Shown here: in pieces, positions 28,173 to 43,700 of the stretch
Position numbering within the stretch: the stretch's first letter is position 1
Layout of the letters: each line of letters begins with the position of its first letter
Assembly (NCBI GenBank): GCA_039621445.1
Contig: CP154957.1
Location: forward strand, 12,545,462 to 12,609,461
DNA length: 64,000 nt
Source of the DNA: Euglena gracilis
Lineage: Eukaryota; Euglenida; Euglenophyceae; Euglenales
Direction of reading: 5' to 3'
Notes under the pieces: generated by a model
Told to the model about the DNA's origin: nothing
Seen by the model: only the letters and a program-made list of their open reading frames with translations
The model's database searches: none
Program-made: the position numbers and the translations under genes

Positions 28173-31070
28173 CTTAGGCGGCCTAATTCGCACTTAAGCT
28201 TTTTTCTTTTTATTTGCGCACTTGCACAAATTTACGAATTTTTTGATTCTGCTTTGATTCGGCTGTGAAGGTCAGGGGGGTTTGAAAACACGTTGACAAG
28301 AGAGTGTGAAAAATGAGCAAAATTCTGATTTTGGCTGTGTGACCCCCGGTATTTTGGCAAAAAATGGTGTTTTGAGGGGGTACCAAAATGGACTTTGTAC
28401 GTCGAAACCCCCGGGACCTTGCCAGCCAAAAGGGAAAAAAATGACAAAAAAGCACCGCAGGAACGGGACCTTTACTGCCCTTGTTGCTTCTCTCGGCTGT
28501 GTCCCCGGGTGTGCCCCAGCTGCCGGCGGTGTGCGTCCTGGGTGTTTGCCGGACTGCTTTGTTTGCGGCGCCTTGGTGTTGCGTTTTTGGGCTGTTTGCT
28601 AAAGCGCAGGGAGGAAGTGCCGGGGGGTGTGGGTGTGGTGTGGCCGGGCCGGAAGAGGGACGCAGTGAGAGGAAGGCAAGTGTGGGGTGTTGGGCAAGGG
28701 AAGCGCAGGGGGGAAGAAATAGGGTCCACAGGAAATGAAGGGGACGGGTGTGTTCCACCCGGCTTATACCTGGGATCCGCACAACCAGTAGTGTGGCAAA
28801 GAACCCAGCGGAAGAAGCCCAACACTGGAAGCACAAAATTGTGTTTATTTGCGCAAATGCGCCCACAAACATGTTTGTGTTTATTTGCGCAATTGTGCAA
28901 ATAAACACAAACTTGTCATTCAGGGATTGGTCTTTGGCACCCACGAACTGACGCTGTTGAAAAACGGCGTGACAAAGGAGCTGTGAGTGCGCAGACCAAC
29001 GGGCCGTCCAGTTGGTGGGTTTGTCACACTATTTGTCGACGGCGCAAGCTTATGGGCGCAAATGCACGCACCAACAAAAATTACGTTTGTGCGCGCATTT
29101 GCGCAAATGCGCAAATAAACATGTTCTTTGTTTATTTGCGCATTTGCGCAAACAAACACAAAGAAGAACGGCGTGACGTAAACACAACTGTCAAACACCA
29201 GCAGCAGATGTGGTTCATTTGCGCATTTGCGCGCATCACGTTGTTTGTGGGCGCAAATGCGCAAATAAACTGCATGAAGAAACTGTACAATTTACTGTGT
29301 TTATTTGCGCATTTGCACCCACAAAACAACGTGATGTGCGCAAATGCGCAAATAAACAACCAATGGACGAGTAGAAAGCGATTTCATTTGGCTTCTACAG
29401 CTGCCCTTAGTGGCTTCTGAATGGGTTCAAAGCAAATGGCCACACCGTCTCCTCCGGCACATGGTGTTATGGTGCCGTTTTTGGACACTGACAGGTCCCA
29501 CAAAGGATGGAGACATAGGATCTCTTGAAGGTGGGTGCGCAGCCACCCAGTAACGGTACACGTCCACCGGCACCAATTTATGGGTCCCAAAGGCCCTGCC
29601 ACTGGCCTGCGGCCTGGGCTCCGCTGCTGCAGCCACATCAGCTGCTGACTTCAGCACCCACCAGACCGGCATCCACCTCCCCGGTGCAACAACACCCAGA
29701 TTTAGCGGTCATGTTTTACCCGCAAACCGGGGTGTGAGACTGGGGGACGACGTGGTGCCAGTGCATGGCAACCAGCAGCCGAGAGAGATAGCCCTCAAAC
29801 ACCCGTTACTTTGGGTGCAAGGAAGTGGTGAACCTTTCCCACTGCATTGGGTGCATCAAAGCGGTGGGACCCACTCCCCCCAAATTTTGCACAATGTTTT
29901 TCAAGGGAAAAATGGTAAAGAAAACCATACAACGAACTACGGCCGGACACGTCCCGGGCATTTCAGGTGCCAAATTTTGTCTTCTTGTAACGCAGTCCTG
30001 TTGCAGAAAAGGTGTCCAACAGTCACAGGTCGTTTGCACGTCATAAATTCATTACGTTTAATTGCCAAATGGATGACGCCAAAACAACAGGTCGTGTGGG
30101 TTGGGTAACAACAGTGCAAATGTACACACGCAAGACAGGCAAGTCACATGCTGTGTTCCAGTGAACACTCCACACCACCTCTCACCACAAATTTCATCAC
30201 CACGTAATTGTGGTGCAGCTCAATGGTTGACGTAAGGAATTGCATTCGTCAGCTGTCAAGAAGGAGGAGATGGTATCGCACAACTGATGTGTGTTGGTGC
30301 GCAAGTAAACGCAACTTTTTTGTGTGTTCTAAGGCTCCTACAAACGCATCATTTTGAAGCGGTGTTTAAAATGTTTATTTGCGCATTTGCGCAAATGCGC
30401 AAACAAAACGTAATTGTGTTTATTTGCGCAATTGCGCGCACCAACACGCCCATCACGTTTTAAAACCTCGTACGGTCATGGTCCTCATTGGTGTCTTTTA
30501 ACATAGAAAGTAAAAATACATGTTGGTGTGCGCATTTGCGCAAATAAACATAAACATGTTGGTGTGCGCATTTGCGCAAATGCGCACACCAAAAAATTTG
30601 TTTGTGCGCGCATTTGCGCTCACCAACACGTCATTTTGCCTTCATCGGTCTACATTTTATTTGCACAAATGCGCCCACAAACACACATCAGTTGCGTGAC
30701 GGCTGGCTAACGTAGTCTGTAGCATGTGATCTAATGACGCTCCGTGTGTTCTTATCGACGGCGGCAGCATCCAAGCCAGTTCAGCCAGCACGTCAGCACC
30801 ATTTCCAAGTGTCGTAACACAGGGTGTGTGCCTCCCTTCTGTTTGATGTACAAGAGCACAAGTCCCACCCTCTGCCCTATTCACGTCACTTGGTAAGCAG
30901 CATTTACACCAAACTACAGGGGGTTAATCCCCTCCAATAGTGGGGTGTCACAGTTCATAAACTGTTCTCCCTGTGGCAGGGTACAGGGTCCAGGGTCGTA
31001 AAATTTGCGCATTTGCGCAAATGCGCAAATTCTAAAGGAAAATCCCTAAGTGCGAATTCGGCCGCCTAAG
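28173..31070. mobile_element. CTTAGGCGGC-family DNA element, 2.9 kb non-autonomous copy
   Basis: Left end CTTAGGCGGCCTAATTCGC then ACTTAAGC; right end, read inverted, CTTAGGCGGCCGAATTCGC then ACTTAGG. Flanked by a perfect 5-bp duplication ATTGT (28168-28172 and 31071-31075). The interior has at least a dozen palindromes of TTTGCGCAAATGCGCAAATA type, clustered at about 28838-28912, 29060-29170, 29209-29360, 30371-30450, 30520-30690 and 31000-31030, often followed by AAACA or CACCAACA. 28470-28750 is GC-rich and unmatched elsewhere except for a short GTTTGCCGGACTGC word. No frame resembles a transposase, so movement would depend on an enzyme encoded elsewhere. Confidence 0.85.
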
Positions 31071-31075
31071 ATTGT

Positions 31076-31735
31076 GGCCAATGTCACTGAGAGCAGCATT
31101 GGTATTATTTTTTTTGACCTATGCATTTGTCTGCTTTTCTGACAGCCCTCTTTCTCCCACTGCCATACACCCCATGCCCAACCTCATTGTGTCATGTGCT
31201 TTCAACCAGGCGAGGTAACACTGACATTCTTGAGGTGGTTGAGATGCAGAGTTGTTGTGGGATTGTGGTGGGGGTACTTCTGCTGAATCGATTTCTTAAT
31301 CCTGAATTTGCATGGAAGTGATGCTCGAATGAACAATGTCCCCCCGTTGAGGTCGGATACGCATTGTCTCTTGTACGTCTGATTGACGCAGAAGTATTTG
31401 CAAGGAAAGCCCCAAAAACCCATGCATGGGGGCGCTGCAAAACAAGCAGCAGCCTTTCCTACATAGCAAAATTGTGACTAGGAAGGATGACACGAGGGGG
31501 GATCGATAACCACAATTTTCCGCAATTCCCGCATTTTTTCCACAATTTTCCTGCAATTTCCGCAATTTCCGCAATTTTTCCCAATTTCCGCAATTTTCTT
31601 TTGCAACTCCCGCAATTTCCGCAATTTTTCCGAAGGCTTCTTATTCCCCCCCTCCCCGGATGACCGCGTCGGGTTCATTTCTCTTCGCTGCACCGAACCT
31701 CTCGGCCTGCGCCCAACCCGCCCGTCCTGATCATT
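31076..31735. other. spacer with GCAATTTCC tandem repeat, 5' of small gene
   Basis: 31510-31635 is a run of loose 9-11 bp repeats (GCAATTTCC, GCAATTTTCC). 31640-31735 is C-rich and probably holds the promoter or 5' UTR of the next gene. There is no AG acceptor between 31637 and 31735, supporting the view that the next exon is a first exon. Confidence 0.55.
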
Positions 31736-34227
<2,492 letters not shown>

Positions 34228-37200
34228 AGTGGTGTGTGGGCTGATCATGTTCCTCTTCCTTTTCAAATGCAACCGTACGCTTGTGGGCCGACCTGCAGTT
34301 GTAGATTTCAGTTGGATGCCCTCCCCCCAAACGTTGGGGTTGAGTCCTGGGTCTCCCAGAACGGGCCTTTCCAAACACCAAAAAAAAATCAGCATACTAA
34401 AGATATATGAACCCAAAAACTTGGCTCCAGCGGTCCAGTGACCCCAGCCTTCCTGACCGTAGGGAGGGTCCAAACCCCTTCCGCCTGCCAGAGGGGGTCC
34501 ACCGGGTTCTCCAGCCTGGGGGTGATCCCCCAAAAGGTCAAAATTCTCTTCTGGCGCTTTGCGCTGAATTTTTTGCAGTTTTGCCAAATTTTTTTGCCCA
34601 AATCGCCCAAAATGGAATATTCAGCTGATTTTGGGCAAAAAACTCCGCCCGGCGTTTCGTTCCAGACCAATAATCGGTCACACAGGCCGTGCCACCGTTT
34701 TAGAGGGTGTTCCCCCGACCCACCCCACTTTCCCTTATAAAACCCACCCTCCCCCCCTCCCTCCTGTCTTTTCAAAAAGTTTTCGATTTCGCCAAAAACT
34801 GTATTTGGGTTTTCTCGCAGATGTCCTGCCAGCTGAGCCGCCGCTCGGACTGTTTTTTTTTTTTATGGGCTGCTTGAACGCCCCTGAATTGCCAGATTGA
34901 CAGCACCCATACATTGCCGCCACCTCCCTCTCCCACTCCCTCGTGTGCTCTCAAATCCCATCACATCCCCGCAACCTGCGTACCTTACCCCATACCGATG
35001 CCATTGCTGAAATGCCGTCCATATTTTGGAGTTTATTTCAAGACTGCAACCGACCCCAACCCAGGGTTCGATATAAGGAGGGCGTACATGGTTTAGGTGG
35101 GGGGGTGTCACCCCCCCCCCCCCCCCTCCGGGCCCGCAGGGGGGGGGGGTCCGGCCCTCCCCCCCCCCCCACCTGCAAGAGGGGTCCGGACCGACCCTCG
35201 GGGGGTACCCGGGACCCCCCCCAAAAAAGGGCCAATTTTTTCCTCCGGCGCTTTGCGCCGAAAATTTTTTGCATTTTTGGCCAATTTTTGCCCAAAAAGT
35301 GCCCAAAATGGCACTTTTGGTCGTTTTGGGGGGTCAAAATTTTTCGGTCACCCTGACCGCGCCACTGTTTAGGTGGGGGGGTGTCCCCCCCCCCCCCCCC
35401 CCCTCCTGGCCCGCAGGGGGGGGGGTCCGGACCCCCCCCCCTCTCCTTATATCGAACCCTGCCCCAACCCCAGAATACTCTTGGCGACACACTTTTGCAC
35501 CACAAATGACCCGAGAAAGAAAACTCAAACGGATATCTTCCATCCCATTCGTTAGGTGCTGCGATGCCCGTGAACCTACAATGTCCGTCTGAAATGGTTG
35601 GGCGGAGCAGAGGGATTGCGATCGCTCCGAAGTCGATCGCGTGTCGTCGAATTCTGGAATTTCCAGCGCTTTTTGGGCCAGGGTCCCACTCTGGCAACTG
35701 TCCCCGCTGAAATTTAAGGCGGCGTCGACCCATCAAAAGTAACCCATCGGAAAAACACAGGTTTTCATACCTTTGACCTGTTCTGGATAATTCTCGGTTT
35801 TTATGGCAGAATTTTCCGATTCCTCCCCGAAGACACCTTGCAATACCATTTTGCAATCATTCTGTCCTTTTTTGTCGCAGAAATTTCTGGCCCATTGACT
35901 TTTTTTGCCATGTGCCCCCGGAGGATGCGGGTGCCTTGAAGTGCCTGCCAGAGTGCCCCCCCCCCCCCCCCGAAAGCCTGCGGTGCCCCCACCCCTGGGG
36001 GTCCCACGCCGACCAGGGTCTGGAGGCTCCCCCACCCCCTGGTTCTTGAAAAGACCCCGGAGTTGTCCCACTCTGTGCATATTCATCCCTTCATGATCGA
36101 TGGCCTCCCAATGGCGTCCCTGTGTCCTGCCGTTCAATGACGTGCCTCACCAATTGATGTTGTCTGCGCGTGCTTGGTGCTGCGCTTACTTCCCACCCAC
36201 CCAATGGTTTCCATGCTTTGGAGAAGTCGAACAAGTGAGACAATAACAACATTCAAGGAGCCAATACCAAGGATGGTGGACCAAAAGACCAGGAATTTCA
36301 ACGACGTTAGTTCTGTTGCGTGACTCACGTTGGTCAGAAACCAACCTATTCTATAGACTCCTGTTCTCTTCTGGGGTGGCCAGGCACAAGCACTTTCACA
36401 TCTCTTCATGCTCGTAAGGACCTTCCGAAGACTTTTCAGACCGTCTTGTACCCATGTGTAAGGGGCCTCCGAAGGATGCTGGTGAGCGAAACATTTTAAG
36501 GCATTTTCTACACCGTTTCCTCATTCCACCACGTTGGGACAGCCATTTTTGTTTCCTGGATGACCGTCACCAGGTGGCAGACCAGGATTCCTGAGCCATC
36601 CACAATTGTGTATTATTGTAAACAAACAAGTTTTCGACTCCTGTGACATCTTTTCTAGACAAGAACATCAATTACATTTAAAATTTTTTGCCCTGCTGGC
36701 AAAAAAAACACCAACCCACAATACCACAATTGGTGGCATTATTGATGTCGTGTCTGACTACCCATTTTTGCTGTGGTCGAAATTGCAATACACCGAGCAG
36801 GATAACACTCACTTTGCGGAGTACACAAGGCCTTTTTGGGTCCTCCAATGCTCTGCTAATCACCACCGAGTAAACAAACCCCTCACTTCCCCATGCTTCA
36901 ATGGATCTTAAATCAAAAATGAATAGCAAGACGTTGGTTTTCCAAGGGGCCCATGGCAAGCCCCTGTGCAGTTTCTGATTTCCTGTCGCTGCTTCCAGAG
37001 TTGGAGATTCGCCAAATCAATTTTATTTTGTAGTGGCCACCAAAAATATTTGTGCGCTTCAAATTTCTTTTTTGAAACTTTTTTTTTGACGATGGCCGTT
37101 ATTTGTGATGTTTTCCCTCCATAATCTCATACAAAAGGACAACTGGAAGCACGAATGCATACGGCTGTTGCGGATGCAGAAACCCTGCACAGACCTTCAC

Positions 37201-37278
37201 CCCACTGCCTCATCCCTTGCCCAGCCAACTTTCCTCACTACTTACACACCCATGGCCTGTTACCCCCAGCAGCAAACC
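34228..37278. other. repeat-rich spacer
   Basis: 34430-34740 has CTTCTGGCGCTTTGCGCTG hairpin repeats. 35080-35465 repeats the GTTCGATATAAGGAGGGCGTAC to CTTATATCGAACCC type block seen at 32060-32440; its ends are inverted copies. 35930-36060 has further G/C runs with a TTCTTGAAAAGACCCC end. I see no exon with protein-like frame and splice sites. Confidence 0.5.
35062..35460. repeat. AGGGTTCGATATAAGGAG element, about 400 bp
   Basis: The left end CAGGGTTCGATATAAGGAGG and the right end CTCCTTATATCGAACCCTG are inverted copies of 19 bp. The inside is G/C-run rich with a TCCGGCGCTTTGCGCCGAAAA hairpin and GTGCCCAAAATGGCACTTTTGG. A near copy spans 32060-32445 (AGGGTTTGATATAAGGAGG ... CCTTATATCGAACCCTGG). 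Non-coding and MITE-like. Confidence 0.75.
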
Positions 37279-39600
37279 ATGGCGCTGATGGACGCCACGA
37301 TCGAGATGGAGCCGCCAGCGATCCCACTCTCAGGCAACCACACAGAACCTCTGCGTTTTTTTTTTAAGACAACGAAAGGTTTCTGACAATGACATCCAAT
37401 TCGCGAGGGCAATTCAATTCAAACCTGTCTGGATTCGATGCAATTTCACAGCGTCTTCCTAAAGAGCTATTCTGTTCCAAAGGTTTTCATGTGTGCAGTT
37501 TCCAAAAAAGTCTTCACGTATGACGTGTGTGATACATCAGGAGAATTATCTCGGGAGTTGATCCCCGCCTCCCCGGAAGGGTTGATGAGCCCAGACGTGA
37601 GAAAGCTGGGCTTTAATGCCTGAGCTGGCTGGGGCATTGCTGCATGGAGCGGGGCCGTGCCAGTGTGCACACACCATCACCACAACCCATGGGCTGGCAG
37701 AGGCTTTGGGGCCGGGGGTTGGGTGTGATCCACAAAATATTCAGTGTCGCAGTATTTAATGCCCGTACTGGTTATGAATATCTGCCTCCCCCTCCCCCCG
37801 TTTTCCGACCACCTAATGCCGGAGGACCCAGTTTTTTTTTTTATACCACAGGTCAGCGGTCTCACGGGTTGGGCGGCTATTTTTTTTGGGTTTTGCTATT
37901 CTGTTTTCTCATTTTTTTTTGTTTGTTGTTTATCATATATACACATATGTTATTTATTTATGTTGTTTTCGCTGTTATTTGTTTTGTTTCCTCCAAGTAG
38001 TGTTCTCCACGCGGTGGCTGCCTGCCGGCAGCGGCGCTGGTCTCTCGCCGCGGTGACCACCCTCGGGGCCCTCGTTGCGCTGGGGCTGACGGCCGCGCTG
38101 CCTGCGGGGAAGTCCTCCGCCGTGGCCCACCTGTACACCGATTCTGCCCAGCCGGCCGGCGCTGCTGCTGCCACCCGCCCCCACCCAGGACGTGGGTGCC
38201 TCGACGGGCGCCAGACAGCACTCCACTGGGTTCAAAGTGCCAGTGTTGGAAGTGTGGCTGCACTTTGGCAGTTTGGGCCGCAACGCAAGGAAGATGGGGG
38301 GTATGGAGTTGGCGCAATGACGTAACAGACATGACAGAACAGAATGACGTACGTGGCATGGCAGTGAAGAAACTTGCGACCTAGGCTTGCACTTGCTCCG
38401 TAGCTTTTTGGCGCTTGAAACGCCGTTACACAGATACACTGTAGCTGTAGTTTACGCAGGTATGCCGCTCTAAAATTAGCAGAAACAAAACAAAACAGCA
38501 ATGGCATTTCAGAACAAAAATGCACCTCGAATACAAATGCAGATTTTTTTTACTCCTTCCAGTTCTTCTGTGCTTTTTTCTGTGTTTGATTGTATAATTG
38601 TTCAATTCGAACATAATCTGCATTTTCCTCCGGTTCCATAATTAATTAAAATGTTCACCCCTTTAAAATTTTTTGTTTGTTCCACTTTTTTCTTGCATTG
38701 TTTCGCCCATCACTCTCCAGATCGGTGTGTATACTGATCGTGCCGCCCCCCCCCCCCCCAGGAGGGAGTGATCTGAGGTCTGAGATCACCTTCTTCCCAG
38801 GGGGCGACATGATAATATATTACCTCCCACCGTCCTTGACGGTTGGGTCATGACCCCCCCCTGTGTCAACCACACTTTTCCCGTTCCCAAAATGCCATTT
38901 TCTTTATGGTACATGACACTGGTACTCTACTTCCCTTCTACCCGCTGACCTGTCCTCATGGAAATGTCTTCTTGCACCCACTGACCTGTCTCCCAGCAAA
39001 TTATGGAGCATTTTCACATCTTTTAATTGTTATTCCCAAGTTGAAAAATTGCGAACATCGTTTTCAGGCTTCTGACCACAAATCTGGGGAAACCCTCTTT
39101 TTTGGACTTTTGTGCCTGGCGGGTTCGAAAAGCGTCAACTTTTTCCTCTGATTGGGAAACTGTCTACCTGCCCCCGTACCCGCTGACCTGTCCTGTTATT
39201 GGGACCTGTCTCCGACCTCTGTAGTCGTTGACTTGTCTGGAGACAGCTTCACAGGGGGTATTTTTCTTGGGGGGTCAACCCCCGAAGATGACCCAGCACC
39301 ACGCCCTGCCCCCGCCCCCTGACCAGTGTTCGGGTGGCGGAGGGGGTCCCGGAGGCGGTGGCGGCGCGCGGGTCTGCAGCGGCGGGCCAGCGGGCCCCAC
39401 TGCCCCTGCACGGCGGGCGGCAGGTGCTGATGGCGAAGGTGTGTGGGCCCCGGGGGTGGACGCCCCATAGATCCGTCAACACCGTCGGGTCGGTGTGTGG
39501 GTTGCCCTTCTGGGGGCACAGGTCATTTGGGCCTGTGCGTTGGGGTTTCCGTGGGGTGGAACGATGCGGACACCGCAGAGGATTTCAGGGTGAGTCTGTA
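37279..39600 (+). CDS. probable single-pass membrane protein (incomplete model)
   Basis: Two exons are well supported: 38001-38195 and 39327-39438, joined in phase (gg|t). The first encodes RRWSLAAVTTLGALVALG, then LTAALPAG, a clear hydrophobic membrane segment after a basic stretch, and LYTDSAQPAG. The second encodes VPEAVAARGSAAAGQ, then LPLHGGRQVLMAK. Possible upstream exons are 37279-37390 (MALMDATIEMEPPAIPL) and 37541-37596 (ELSRELIPASPEGLMSPD), and a possible downstream exon is 39521-39590. These do not all phase with each other. The layout would give a type II membrane protein with a short acidic cytosolic tail. No family recognised. Confidence 0.45.
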
Positions 39601-40230
39601 GGAAAGGTGGGTTGACGGCATCAATTTCCGGTGCCTGAACTCAGAGAGTACTGATGTCCGCCTCAGAGGATTTGAGCAGGTTGAGCAGTGAAACAGCCTG
39701 AACAAGCCTGCATTGTCCTTCATGCCCCATTCTTTTGGAATAATTCTGACTGGTCGCTTCCTTTAAACTCTCCCTGTGGTTTACCCTGTAAAAGATGGCA
39801 AGGAGATGGGCGATTGTATGGCATTTACAAGTTCTGTACAAATCAGTGCAATATTGTGTTGGAGAAATTACTGTAAAAGAGTTTTGAGGTGAACTGGATT
39901 GGGAAAGGAGAGTGTTAAATAAACCCCATTATCATGTTAAATAACAACACAATGTTTACAACAAATACAATGTAACAAAACCAAGTGCAATGTAGTATGA
40001 AAATCACATAATCACATCCATTTTTTCACAGGAGGATGAGAGGCAGGGCGGAATGCAGGGGAAATGAATTCTCGCCGGACGTCAAGGAAAGCTCTCTTTC
40101 TGTGCCCTTGTTGGTGCATAGAGAAGGAATTGAAGCAACCACATGGCGACACATACCGACATTTCATAATTCAGATTTGTTGATAAACCGTTTGCGGAAT
40201 TTGGACACAGAAGTTATACAAAATTCTGTG
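39601..40230. other. spacer before the CA tract
   Basis: May contain the 3' end of the membrane-protein gene, but no stop-containing exon is convincing. 39890-40010 is AT-rich. No repeats recognised. Confidence 0.4.
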
Positions 40231-40235
40231 TCAAA

Positions 40236-40692
<457 letters not shown>

Positions 40693-40791
40693 CTCGCACT
40701 TATTCACGAGTGCGTGAATAAAACAGGAGCTACCCCCCCCCCCCCAACGTTGGGGGCATCCCGCCCTGTGGCCGGGCCGGTGCGGGCGGCC

Positions 40792-43700
40792 ATGGCCACG
40801 GCGGGGGCGTTCCTGACCGGCCTGGGCTTGGCGAAGGTCCTCCAGTCTGCCCAGGCGTCCCGCGCGAAGTCCCAGACGGTGCTGCGCTCCGACAAAACAA
40901 TGACGGCAGTCGCTGGTGTGTGGCTTGGTGAGGGCGGCAGACGCAGGATGCCCATTTTCTGCAAATTCTGTAACTTTCTAACAAAGAGTTTTGCTTTCTC
41001 TTTTTTCAATTGTTAGTTTATTTCAAAATTTCCAAGTTTTATTTCAGAAATTTACAATTGCATTTGTCTCTGGTGCTAAGACTGTTCTTTTTCCAATTTT
41101 GCGCTTCGAACTCTCGTTTTTGTCCGCAATACCAATCTGAAATCCCATGTCACACACAGTTGGTGGTAAGGAAAACTCGAGCCATCTGTTGGTATATGTG
41201 TATTCTCATTGCAATTTCTCTGGTTGTGGGGTTGGTTGTGGGAAGTGGAACGTGTGGATTATTGTTCAATACACACAATCCCTTGCATGCACTTTGTTAA
41301 GGGTTCGCAGTACCCCCCCCCCCCCGGGGGGGGGGCTGGGTTGCAGCTAGTTCCAGTGGATTTCCCCCCTAGGGGTAAAGTCTGTCCGCAGGGCTAGCTA
41401 GTGGCTTTTTTTTCCAGTGACAGTTTTCAAACGAGCAAATAGACCATCCAAAATGACTTTGGTTGACAGGGTTTGATCTGGGGGAATCAAATTTGACGTC
41501 ATTTTGCAGAGGGCCAAAAAAGCACCAAATTTTTGCATTTCCCCTGGTATGACCCCGGGATATGGTGCCATTTCAAACACATGCGTGTGTCCAGCAGAAA
41601 AACCTGGGTCAGAGTAAACAAGAATAAATCATGAGAATGTCAGTTAAAAAAGAAAATGGGAAGTGAAAAAAGCAGTCTGCACAGTCGTACACGCAGACCA
41701 AAATATGGCTTAAGATGTTATTTAATCCTATTCTACCATGGTTTTTTCATTCAAGAAGGCCCCCTGGGGGACACTGGCTAGACACTGGAAAAAATGGACA
41801 AGTTAGACCCCCCTCCCCCCAGGGGGGGGGGTCTGGGGATCCTCCCTACTGAAAAAAAAAATCCTCCGCCGCAGTGCGCCGAGGTATTTAATGCATTTTT
41901 TGGCTGACTTTGTTTCAAAAAAAAAATCCAAAAATAAGGCCAAAAATGGGCCAAAAAAAAGGCCAAAAAAACATTTTTTTGCCATTTTTGGGGGCTCCCA
42001 AAAAGACAAGTGAGGGTCATGGTGCTGGGGTCAGCCTCGCCTGCACAAAATTGTTCCGGCAATATCCCGTGTTGTGAAGGCAGAAGCGGTTCTGAAACAC
42101 ACATGCAGGTGTGTGTGCCCCCGTATGTTCTGGGGGACACCTACTCCGGGAGACCCGAACTATCACAGTCTTACCTTCTTCATCTCCAGCTCCTGGGGCA
42201 CCACACCAAACCCTTATTCAACTTTTTGGAATTTGGGTGCCTGGAAGGTGATTTTCAAAAAAAAACAACCCCCCTGGCTTTGTATTTATATTTGTATTTA
42301 TATTTGGGAGGGATTTCAAGACCCTCAGTGGGGGCTTTGTATTTGGGTTTTTTTGGGGGTGGGGAATCAAACTTTCCCCATCAATACTTTGGCGGCCTTC
42401 AAATGCAGTCAAATACCAATTATGTGCCAAAATTTGATTGTGTACCTCCTTTCCTCCCCAAAGTGCAATGTTTGTCAAAAATCTGGAATTCCGTTGGAAA
42501 TTTGTTGTATCCACCCCAAAAGTTCCTGCTTCTTCGTGAATGACACCATTGGATTGGACTTCTACTGCTGTGGATTTCCCCCCAGACTTGGAATCCATCG
42601 CAATCTTGCCGTTGTTTTCTCTTCTTGTAGTTTTCATTGCTGTCCCCCATCTTTTATATTTCCCCCCAGCATTTGCTGTTGCCATCAGACCTCCAAGGCA
42701 TTTTCCTGTTTCTGCCCCACACAGCTATGCCTGAAAAATGGTCCCACCTCTGCCGAGATGTTTCCTTACTTCTCTGCAGCTCCCACAAAGTACACGCTTC
42801 GGTATTTCGATGCACGCGGAGTGGTGGAAGTCGTCCGCTTCCTGTTTGCGATTGCAGGTGTGGGGAGGGACCCCAACCCCAATCCCATACTTGGGATATT
42901 TCCATGGGATTTTCCCAGAATTGCATGGTGCGATTGTTTCGCACCCCCCATGCTTCGCCCCCAGTGCCCCATTTTGTGGGCTAAACCTGCGGCAGTTCGC
43001 TGAGCAACTGGCGGCTCAGGCTACCCCCTCCCCCAGGGGTTGGTGCTGCGACCCCAGGACCGGCGGCTTAGGATTGGGTACTCCCGCCCCAAGCCTTCGG
43101 GCTCATACCGAAGCAAAAAGACACGGGGAGGGCCATTGCCATCCGCAAACCAGCACAAATTTTGCATTGACTCTGCAATTTTCTTCGAAACCATGCAAAC
43201 CGGTATTGCGCACGGGACATACCTCCCCCATGTGACCCCCCATGGTGACCGATCACCCTCATGGTTACATCTAGGTTCGGTGTGCTGGGCAAAACACCCC
43301 CAACCTTTGATTCACGGTGGGGTTATGAATTTGCTTTTCTTTTGTTCCCCATTTTGAACGACCACTCCTTGGCTGTTGATCGTTGTCTGGGGGTTACCCC
43401 CCACCTCGATCGTTGGATACAGGTTGTACAACAAGGGGGGGAGGTGATTGAAATTGCATCCCTTTATTCCTTTGATTGGGCAAGCCAGAGTACGTACAAC
43501 AAGCAACTTTTTTGGGGTGGGATATTTTGTATTATTTGGGATTTTGAAGCTTTGGATGGACAGAAAACAGGCCCAGTAACTGCGACACATCCTGGGGGGA
43601 GAGGCAAGACCTGCCAGTCCACTAACTGATTCCTGAAATATTTTATTTTGTCATTTTGTATACCTTGTTTCCAGCAATTCCACCAAACTTTCCCAAGGTC

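Noticed and set aside
28480-28944. Possible transposase or other gene in the 28 kb element
   Set aside because: Frames on both strands are Pro/Gly/Cys-biased GC-rich sequence with no catalytic motif or zinc finger.
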